From Edaphochlamys debaryana (taxonomy: Eukaryota > Chlorophyta > Chlorophyceae > Chlamydomonadales), in NCBI GenBank assembly GCA_016858145.1, contig JAEHOE010000055.1, positions 186,001 through 250,000 of the forward strand: DNA of 64,000 nt, read 5' to 3'. This document shows positions 11,936 to 21,223 of this stretch, piece by piece; the first letter of the stretch is position 1, and the number at the start of each line of letters is the position of its first letter. The notes beneath the pieces are model-generated. The model was not told the DNA's origin and ran no database searches. It was given only the letters and a program-made list of their open reading frames with translations. The position numbers and the translations under genes are program-made.

Positions 11936-14736
11936 TCACCGCCTTCCTCCGGCCGGCCCTTGCCGCCGTGCACACTTTCTCCGAACCCATGCGAGCACCT
12001 CTGCTGCCAGAGCGGCTGGCCGGTAGCTCCTGGGCCTGCCCTCGTCCTCCAATCCGCCACCCTCGCTCCCCTTCCCTGAAGATCCGCACTCGTCCCCATT
12101 CTTATCGGACTCCTCCGTCTCCCCATCGTCTTTTTCATCGCGCCCTTCCTCCCCCCCCTCCACCCCCTCGCTCCCCTCCTCCTTCTCGTACTCCTCCTCC
12201 TCCTCCTCCTCCTCCTCCTCACCGCTTGAGGCACCCCCCCGCTCGGCCACCCGCTCCGCCGCCGCCAGCACCTCCGCCCAGTCGATGCCCGGGCAGCCGC
12301 TGCCCTCGAGCCACTGAACCATAACCAGCGGCGCTCCGGCTTCAATGGCAGTAACCATATGCCCCTGTTCGGGTGGGCCGAAGGAGAGGCCCGCGCGCCT
12401 CAGGGCGGGCAGCATCCGCCACTCCCTCCAGTGGAGTGCGTAGCGGTACGGCTCCCCGTCATCCTGCGAAGAAGGAATGCAGGTGCAAGGGAAGTATCCA
12501 CCGGGGAGAAGGGAAGGACCAAGCAAGCCTGGAGCGCCGCTGTCGGAGCCTGGGGCCTGAAGCCTACGGCAGCGCGAGTCGGTGCCCATGCATGCGGAGT
12601 CAAACGACAGCCTGGTCCGTGTTCTCCAGACCACAACCTTCGCCACCCCTCACCCGCAACAACATCCCGGGGCCCTACAGTCAACTCCCCACTCACCGAC
12701 TGTGGGCAGCCCAGCTCCGCCAGCAGCTCCACCATTGCCTCGCTGCCCGACCTGACCGCCAACACCCAGTCTTCCTCAATGATGTCCGCACCGGGCCCCG
12801 CCGCATCCTCGACCAGCCATCGCACTGTCTCGACCGAGCCTTCTTCAATGGTGTCGCGCACAGCTTGGACCGCGTCGTCGTACAGATCCTCCCCGAAGAT
12901 CTCGAAGGTCTCGAAGATCTTGCTTGCCCACTTGAGGATGTCAGGGCGGCCTCCCGTGAAGGCCCCCCCCAACACAGCACCCGGGTCAATCTTGCGCCCC
13001 GCCTGAGGGCCAAGGCGGCACAGCACCGGGGCAGAGGCTTTCAACCGAACAGGACACAGAACAGGAGGCCAGGGGCAGCGGCCAAGAGCGGAGCGGCAGG
13101 AAAGGTTGTGGCCAAGCGCCAAATGCTGTTGCCCCGGCTGAAAGTCATGGGTGCATAGGGTCAAGAACGGAGTGCCTGCAAAGCGCCAAGCCAGCTCACA
13201 ACAGCGCACCACGACCGCAGCTCCCCAAGGCCCAAACTCAGGCCCAACCCAGGCCCAGGCCCAGGCCCAACCCGGGCCCACCTGCTTGAGGGCCTGCAGT
13301 ACAGCCAGGTAGCCCTTTTCTGCCGCCGCATGCTGTGCACTTCGGCTGTTCTCATGCGCCATGACACACCCTTCCGCCAGGAGCCATCGCACGGCCTCCA
13401 GGTCGCCTTCCGCGACGGCCGATCCCAGCACAGACCTGTATCCCGCTCCCCCTCGGTCGGGCAGGCAACCCTTGCTCTTGAGCCATTCAAACCGCTCGAC
13501 AGCCGCAGGGCCCAGGCCCGGTGTCGGCCCGTCGACATTCGCCAGCGGTACGGCCAGGTAGCAATCCTCGGCCGCGTCGCCTTGCAGCGGCTCCCTCTGG
13601 GCCAGAACCCACTCGGCCCGCACTCGCCAGTCTGGCAGGCGGCTCCTCAGGGCCGCCGCAACCAGCGTCTTAGGGATCGGTGCGTCCTCGTCCTCCTTGA
13701 GGCACGATCGCAGGGCACGCACCTCACCGTACTCGCCAACCTGTGCGGCACGAGTACGTTGGGTGGGTGGGCGGGTTCGGGGGAAGGAGGCACAAGTGAA
13801 AAGACCTGTTGAGCATTGTCGGAAGCGACAGACTCACAGACACGAGGGGAGCAGTGTGGGGCCGAGCGGCAAGGAGGGGGTGGACAGTCCGGGGGACACG
13901 TCACCCACTTTGGTGGGGTTCCTGCTGACCCTGATGTCGGGGTACACGGGAACCCTGGCATAGGCCACGGCCTCCCTGCGCAAGCCCGTTCCCTCAACTC
14001 AGCACTCCAGACTCACCAGGCGCTTCACGGTGGCGAGACCGCAGCCCTCCAGGGCAGACGCATAGAGCTCCATGATGTCGCGGGGATGCGCCAGGCCCGA
14101 CTCCACCTCCATGTCCATGTCGGCCTCCCACGCGACCTTCATCAGTCGCTCAAACAGCGCAGTGTGCCCCGCGCGCGCCGCCACAAGGGATGCTGCACGG
14201 ATGTATGTCGTCCGCTCAGCGACCTTGGAGACCTTGTCAGCGTCCGCTGGCGGCAGCTCGGCCTCGGTGCGCGCAAGGACGTAATCGACGATGCGCCGCT
14301 GGTTGGTGCTGGCCGCGGCACGTAGGACCTCGGCCCACTGCACATAACGCCTCAGCCCTCCGGGACCCAGCAGCCACAGAAGGGTCTCCATGGCACCCCC
14401 GCTGGCCGCGGCGTCGAGCAGCCACGACATTGGCGACAGGCCCGTCGCCGCCAGCGCCACCTCCAGATTCGCCACGTCGTTGGATGCCGCCACGAGGCAG
14501 ACGAACTGCTGTCGCTGAGCCCGCGTCATGTCACGGCAGGCTCCGGGAGCGGACCAGCGCTCGCGGAACGCCCACTGGGGCATCGGCTTTGACAGGATGA
14601 GCGTGGCGCGATCCCCGAGAGCTGCCGCCGTCGCCTTGCTCACGACGCGCAAGCACGCCGCCTCGTTGCCACTGAGGTGCGCCGCGATGCCCCCGATGAC
14701 GCCCGGGAGCCATACGAGAGAGGCGTCAGTGGTCAT
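11936..14736 (-). CDS. F-box-like/ankyrin-like repeat protein, array copy A
   Basis: Exons, transcription order: 14736-14017, 13740-13282, 13002-12697, 12463-11936. All junctions are phase 0, giving 670 residues. The N-terminus (LVWLPGVIGGIAAHL and following) has F-box-like spacing. Helical repeats of the type ASNDVANLEVALAATG, EGDLEAVRWLLAEGC and KGYLAVLQALKQ look like degenerate ankyrin repeats. Exon 4 has a Glu/Asp-rich tract encoded by a TCC-type repeat (about 12,176-12,225). Start choice: the position matching the upstream ATG of B and C is ATA here, preceded in frame by TAA, so translation probably starts at the MTTDASLVWLP methionine, which all three copies conserve. Function unknown; ubiquitin-ligase adaptor or protein-binding roles are family-based guesses. 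Confidence 0.75.
13230..13281 (-). repeat. TGGGCC-rich start of intron 2, gene A
   Basis: Reading the minus strand, the intron opens with GTGGGC and then repeated TGGGCC(T/C) units. The same architecture occurs at the start of intron 2 in gene B (about 17,775-17,834) and gene C (about 22,405-22,459). The runs of G could act as intronic splicing enhancers or fold into G-quadruplexes; that is inference. Confidence 0.6.
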
Positions 14737-15529
14737 GTCCTGGCCAGCAGCTGGCGCGAGCTCCTGAGCTGCGCCCAATTGCTTCTGATGCTTGTTGCTG
14801 CTTATTTAGTCCCCAATCAACCAAGCGCAACGATGGCAAGAAACTTCCGACCACCTCAACAAAGCCACACTAACCGAACGTGCCTGTGAACGCGCGACTG
14901 TGACGCACTTATCAAGCAACTCTTACAGATGTGTGTTCTACACTATGTATTACGCGGCCTGTGATGAGTCTGCTAACCCGTTCGTCCCTAGCTCAGGCCC
15001 GCCCAGGTCCACGCACCTCCTGCCACCTCCTGCCACCCCTCCCGCCACGCACCCCTCCTGCCACCACTTCCCTCCCCTCCCCCAGCCATTCCCAGGCCAC
15101 AACAGCAGCCTTATAGCCATCACACTCCGCAGGCCACGCAGCACAGGCAAGGATCGGCTCCGCGCCTCTGCCTGCCGCCGGCCAGGGCGCCAGCAGCGGT
15201 GCCGTCAACTGCGCTGCCTTCTGAGGTATTCGACGATGTTCGTCTACCGTACCACCGAGGTCCCACTGAGGGCAACTAAGCTGCACGGCCACGTTAACCT
15301 GTGCCCTTGTCTTCCTCGGCCTCCCAGGACGATTGCTCCTGCATGCAGGCTCGCCGAGGATAGGTGCTTACCCCCCGCTACACCATTCTCCCGGGCACCC
15401 CAACGCCCCCTCGTCCGCTCATGGCCTCGTGTGTCACGACCCAGCGCCAACTCGAAACGCGGTTCTTTCCATGGCCCCCTGCCAGTCGCCCCCTCCCAGC
15501 CAGTCGCCCCATGGCAGGCCACGGCCCCC

Positions 15530-15600
15530 GTTCCCACCCCCCGCCCGAAACCCCTGAAGCGCCACACATGTCACCGGTGGGCAGGACTCCAGGCAGTACT
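15530..15600 (-). pseudogene. Fragment of the LRR gene 3' end, spacer upstream of gene A
   Basis: GTCACCGGTGGGCAGGACTC and neighbouring bases match the 3' coding end of the leucine-rich-repeat gene at 25,165-25,190 almost exactly. The fragment is short and lies on the same strand as that gene. The rest of 14,780-15,790 shows no gene. Confidence 0.6.
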
Positions 15601-16068
15601 GCTATCTCCCTGCTTGCTGGCTCTCGGGTCTGTCCGAAAGTACCCTATCTTGGGCTGCCCGGTGTTGTTGTGCCTTGCGCACCGCCTGCATCTTGGGCCC
15701 CTTGTTGGCAACGCTGACACGAGACCACAAGCCATGGGTGTGATGAAGAGGTTTGGTAACAGGGGGGTGAGGCGGGGTGACGGAACTCACGGAAGGGGGG
15801 TGAAGCGGGCTTGGGATCGAGGACTCGTGAAGCACGAGGGGTCGTGGCCGTGAGCTGCACCTGGCCGCGCAATCGCAAAGGCCTCACGCAAGACCGGGAA
15901 GGCTTGCTCTGTGGAGACTGTCGGGTCGATTGCGGCCCTTGGACTGGCGAATGTGGTGGGGTAGGGCATGGTGGGGACGGGCTCTCACAGGTCCATGACG
16001 AGCGGCGTGCTTGCACCGCAGGTTGCAGGTTTACCGCTAGCTAGCAGCTGAAGTCAGACACACCAGTT

Positions 16069-16229
16069 GGTGGGTGGGGGCTCCTTCGCCCTCACGTTGC
16101 CGACGTGCCTTTCGGTCCAAGCAGCTCTGCTGCAGTCCAGCGGCCCGGCCCGGCACCTGGCCGGCAGGCCTGCACTGCCAAGCCGCCCTGCAGTCGAGCA
16201 GCCAGGCAGGGAGCTCCGTCCGTCCACGA
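16069..16229. repeat. Array-unit repeat, copy 2
   Basis: About 160 bp beginning GGTGGGTGGGGG and running through CTCCTTCGCCCTCACGTTGC are nearly identical to 20,665-20,826. A more diverged version lies at about 11,411-11,525. In each unit it lies 3' of the F-box/ankyrin gene and is noncoding. Confidence 0.85.
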
Positions 16230-16676
16230 CCCAGCACCCGACGTCCTGCAGCCCTAAACATACACTATACCGCATGTTAACCGATCACAATGCTGCTCCA
16301 TGACACCGACTGAAAGCAAGCGGTTTGCCCGGGCAGGGGTCGTGTCAAACGCGCTAACAAGCCCGCAGGCGCCATTCACGACCACGGCCTGACCACAGCC
16401 TCATTCAGCACCCTGCCAACCCCTTGGCCTGCAGGCAGCCGGCCTCAGTACCGCACCCGCCTCTGTGCTCAAACAGCTTGAATTGCAACGGGTTTGCACA
16501 CGCAGCCCATTTCGATAGGTCAATCCATGTCTCTGCCGTAACCCCGGCTGACATCAACGCCACATGCCACTCCTCATCCTGGCAATGGCCCGTGGTATGA
16601 CCACAACGTTTTATCATCCCAACATGTTTACAGCCACGAAGCACCTGCCTCCTCTGCACGTGCATCACCCCCGCCC

Positions 16677-19487
16677 TCACCGCTGCCTTTCCGCCGGCCC
16701 CTGCCGCCGTGCGCTCTGCTCCCGGACCCACGCGAGCACCTCCTCCGCCTGAGCGGCCGACTGGTATCCCCGGGGCCTGCTCTCGTCCTCCGATCCACTG
16801 CCCTCGCTCCCCTCCCCCGACGAGCCGTCCTCGTATCCCTCCTCATCCGACTCCTCAGTCTCCTCCTCGTCTTCCTCCTCGCCCTCCTCCCCCTCGCTCC
16901 CCTCCTCGTCCCCATGCTCCTCCTCCTCATCTTCGCTCGAGGAGCCCCCCAGCTCGCCCGCCCGCTCCGCCGCTGCCTGCACCTCCGCCCAGTTGACCCC
17001 CGGGCAGCCGCTGCTCTTGAGCCACTGCAGAGTCTCCAGCGGCGCTCCGGCGTCGATGGCAGCGACCATCAGCCGCTGGTGGGGAGGGCCGAAGGAGAGG
17101 CCCGCGCGCCGCAGGGCGGGCAGCATCCGCCAATCGCCCTTATGCAGGGCGTAGCGGTACGGCTCCCCATCATCCTACGGCGGAGGGATGCAGGGGAAAT
17201 GGTTACTTGTGCTGGCCTGGTAAAAGCCTGAGGCGCAGGGCCAGAGCCCAGGTACTCGAAGGAAAGCCCACCACCACCACCCCTCACACGCACGAGCGCC
17301 CGGAGCCTCGAAAACGTACGCGCGCATTTCCTCACCGGCTGTGGGCAGCCCAGCTCGGCCAGGAGCTCCACCATTGCCTCGCTGCCCGACTCGACGGCGG
17401 CCACCCAATCCCTTTCCGTGACGTCCGCACCGCGCCCCGCCTGCTCCTTCACAAGCCATTTCACAGTCTCCAGCGAGCCCGAATCGATGGCGTCGTGCGT
17501 AGCTTGGCCGAGGCCGTAAAGCAGCTCGTCTCCGAAGGTCTCGACGGCCCACTTGATGATGTCGAGATGCCCCCCGATCGCGGCTCCGTCCACAACCACA
17601 TCCGGGTCAAGGTCGAGACCCGCCTGAGCATATCCAAGGCATACCGGTAGGGCATGCAGGGGCGCACAAACGTCAGCAGATATTTTAGTTCAAGAGCAAC
17701 AGCCGCAACAGAGGTTTTGTTGAGCCAAGGACCTGGCCCTTTTGCCCCGGCCTGCCGCTGATGGTCGTCTAGAGCCCAGAATGTAGGCCCCAACACAGAC
17801 CCAAACTCGGGCCCAACTTCAGGCCCAATCCCACCTGCTTCACCACCTGTAGCACAGCCAGGTGGCCCTTCTGCGCCGCCCCCTCCTGTGCCATGAGGAG
17901 ATACTCTTCCGCCAGCTCGCACCCCTCCGCCAGCAAGTACCGCACCGCCTCGACGTTGCCTGCCTCGATAGCCGCCCCCAGCACCATCCCCACTGATTCG
18001 GGCGGGCAGCCCTTGCTCTTGAGCCACTCAAACCGCTCCACAGCCGCAGGACCGAGGCCCGGCGTCGGCGCGTCGGGGCTTGCCAGCCGTACGGCCAGGC
18101 AGCAATCCTCAGCCGCCTCGCCTTGCAGCGGCTCGCCCTGGGCCAGAGTCCACTCGGCCCGCGCCCGCCAGTCTGACTGGCGGCTCCTCAGGGCAGCCGC
18201 AACCAGCGTCTGGGGGATATCCTCGTCCTCGTCCTCCTCAACCTCTTCCTCTTCGAGGTACGACCGGAGCTCACGCACCTCGCCGTACTCGCCAACCTGA
18301 GCGGTACGAGTACATTGGGTGGGTGGGTGCGGGGTCAGGTGAGCTGTGAGCCGAAAACAGACAGACACAGCTGTTGAGGTTGGGAAGGGACTTCCAGGAA
18401 GGGAGATGCGGGCGAAGGGGTGCTTGGGACAGCTGTTGAGATTGGGACCAACATGATGTGCCTGCTGTTGCCCCTGGGTTTGGGGTGCACGTCAACCCTC
18501 CCACCCTTTCAGCACTTCACAGCACCAGAGCCCTTATCGGCGCCCACCCATCAAGTGCAAGCACGTCCCTGCAGTCAGCAACCCCGGACCCACCAGGCGC
18601 TTCACGGTGGCGAGATCGCAGCCCTCCAGAGCAGCTGCGTAGAGCTTCATGATGTCGCGGGGATGCGCCAGGCTCGACTCCACCTCCATGTCCATCTCGG
18701 CCTCCCCCGCGACCTTCATCAGTCGCTCAAACAACGCCGTGTGCCCCGCGCGCGCCGCCACATGGGATGCGTCGCGAATATACGTGGTTCGCAGGCAACC
18801 CTGATACGCCTGGTCGATGTGTGGTGGCGGCAGCTCGGCTTCGGTGCGCTCAAGGATGTAGTCCACAACGCAGCGCTGGTTGGTGCTGGCCGCGGCGCAT
18901 AGGACCTCAACCCAGCGCACGCGCGACTGCAGCCCTCCGGGACCCAGCAGCCACAGAAGGGTCTCCATGGCGCCCCCGCTGGCTGCGGCTTCGAGCAGTG
19001 ACGGCGTGGGCGACAGGCCCGTCGCCGCCAGCGCCACCTCCAGATTCGCCACGTCGTTGGATGCCGCCACGAGGCAGACGAACTGCTGTCGCTGAGACCG
19101 TGTCATGTCACGGCAGGCTCCGGGAGCGGACCAGCGCTCGCGGAACGCCCACTGTGGCATCGGCTTTGACAGGATGAGCGTGGTGTGATCCCCGAGAGCT
19201 GCCGCCGTCGCCTTGCTCACGACGCGCAAGCACGCCGCCTCGTTGTCACCGAGGTGCGCCGCGATGCACCCGATGACGCCCGGGAGCCATACGAGAGAGG
19301 CGTCAGCGGTCATGTCCGGGCCCGCCTGGTGCCCAGCCGGCGCGAGCTCCTCAGCCGCCCCCGATCGCTTCTGATGCTTGTTGCTGGCCATTAGTTCTCC
19401 AAACAGAGATTGCAAGATTGTCACGGCCGCCTCGGGAGCGAGCCACCCGACTGAAATGCTGTTCAGCAGACTCGCGACTAGGGACAT
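16677..19487 (-). CDS. F-box-like/ankyrin-like repeat protein, array copy B
   Basis: Exons, transcription order: 19487-18594, 18296-17835, 17623-17336, 17174-16677, all phase 0, 713 residues. The intron positions equal those of copies A and C. The N-terminal extension begins MSLVASLLNS, with a second ATG at 19388 and the conserved MTADASLVWLP methionine further in; any of the three could be used. An F-box-like segment is followed by ankyrin-like helical repeats, an acidic Glu-rich patch at the start of exon 2 and another in exon 4. The protein is a mosaic: the first two thirds of exon 1 track copy C, while the last third (RLMKVA...MDMEVES, LAHPRDIM) tracks copy A. Substrate and partners unknown. 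Confidence 0.78.
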
Positions 19488-19739
19488 ACTATATGACAGC
19501 GGGTATGGAGTCTGTGTGATCTACGATATGTGTGCAGCGCGGCGTGCTTGTGTGTCTAGGGCCTCCGATGATCCTCGCGCAGGTCCTGTCAGGTCGGCTG
19601 CCATTCCCGCCACCACGCCATCAGCCCGTCCCCCCTTCCCAAGGCTGATGCCCCACGCAGTTGCCTTCCCTTCCACTTCGCCTCCCAGGTCCCACAGCAG
19701 ACCCGCATGGCCCCGGTACCCCTCCCAGTTGCCCCCTCC

Positions 19740-19950
19740 CAGACTTCCCATGGCCCCCATGCCCAGCCCCCGGCACCTCGCAGCGCCTTACGCCACAGCC
19801 AAGTGTACTGCGCTTCGTCGATACTTCTCACCCCGTAGCCCCAGTCAGGTCACCCGGGGGCAGGACTCTGTTCAGACCCTCACAGCTGCCTTCGGATAGC
19901 TTCCCCGCAGCTGTGCCCAGCAAAGCTCCAGCGTCAGGCCCCGCGTCAAA
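19740..19950 (-). pseudogene. Fragment of the LRR gene 3' end, spacer upstream of gene B
   Basis: The order and sequence of TCCCATGGCCCCCA, CAGGTCACC..GGGCAGGACTC and CCCCGCAGCT..AGAGCTCCAGCG-like blocks match 25,115-25,240, the 3' coding end of the leucine-rich-repeat gene. Minus-strand translation gives the diverged ELCWAQLRG against ELCGAELRG of the intact gene, followed by a stop. No start or splice structure remains. Confidence 0.75.
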
Positions 19951-19959
19951 TCGATGAGA

Positions 19960-20360
19960 CCGTAGCCCTGGTGAGGGCGCTGGGAGCCTGGGGCTGCCCA
20001 AGGATGGAAGTGCGTTGGGGAGGCGGCGGCCCGCTGCGCCTGCAGGTGCCCTCCACTGCGCCTGGCAGTGGCTGGCAGTGGCTGGCAGCTGGCTGGCAGG
20101 CTCCGCCACCATACGCCACCCGACCCTACCCGACGCGCTGGTGGCGAGGGCCCTGCTGCGGAGGGTGACAGCGTCTCCCCCGGGCTGCCACTGGCCCTCC
20201 ATGGTGCTGCTGTCCGCGCCCCTGATACGGTGCCTGAATGCTGACCTGGCCTCCCTACGGGCCTGGAAGGATCGGTTTGGTAGCGCTGGTCCAGATGCGA
20301 AACCGCCATACCACTTCCTTGTTGCCGCTGGCCCCTGGTCCGCCCCTCTCCGCCTGCACC
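19960..20360. repeat. Spacer repeat X, copy 1
   Basis: Near-duplicate of about 24,600-25,000 (shared GGCGGCCCGCTGCGCCT, GGTGGCGAGGGCCCTGCTGC and GCCTGAATGCTGACCTGGCC). Stops and frameshifts separate the copies, and I cannot assign the ancestral sequence to a gene. Confidence 0.75.
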
Positions 20361-20664
20361 CGACCTCTCCCCGTCATTGTTGGGCTCATGGGTACCGGTC
20401 TGGCTGGGGTATAGGGGTTGTGGGGTTGCAGAGGGGTGACGGGCGGAGCAGTGGCAGGTGGTGGCGGGGCGATTTGGCGGGATCACGCGGGGGAGGGTCG
20501 GTCATCGCCAGCCCTGGCGCTTCAGCTCAGGTCGAGTAGCACACATTGAAGTGCAATATTCAGACGTTCATACACGCTGCGTTAGTACCTAGCGTCGGGT
20601 CTGCTCATGATGCGATTTGTTTCAACCCGAGCGTTGCACTCCTGTCTCTCCTGTCCACCTCCAC

Positions 20665-20826
20665 GGTGGGTGGGGACTCCTTCGCCCTCACGTTGCCGAC
20701 GTGCCTTTCGGTCCAAGCAGCTCTGCTGCAGTCCAGCGGCCCGGCCCGGCACCTGGCCGGCAGGCCTGCACTGCCAAGCCGCCCTGCAGTCGAGCAGCCA
20801 GGCAGGGAGCTCCGTCCACGACCCAG
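20665..20826. repeat. Array-unit repeat, copy 3
   Basis: Partner of 16,069-16,229. Its position 3' of gene C repeats the arrangement 3' of gene B. The remaining bases of 20,361-21,223 show no gene. Confidence 0.85.
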
Positions 20827-21223
20827 CACTAGACGTCCAACCAATCGCAACGCTGCTCCATGACACCGACCGAAAGAGTGGTTCGCCAAGGGCAAGGGTC
20901 GTCTCAAACGCGCTAACAAGCCTGCAGGCGCCGTCCATGACCACAGCCCCGACCACAGCCACATTTAGCATCCCTTGGCCTACCGGCAGCCGGCCTCAAT
21001 ACCGTACCTGCTTGGTGAGTTGCCGCGTGTGCTCAAACAGCTTTAGCTGCAACCAGTTTGCCTAGACACGCAGCACAGTTCGACAGGTCAATCCATGTCT
21101 CTGCCGTAACCCTGCCAATGAGGTAGTTATCCAGACCCAGACCCGCTGGTCTCGCCACACTGCCCTAGCATCATCCAGCATACAAGCCATAAAGCCCGTG
21201 CCTCCTGCGCATCACCCCAGCCC

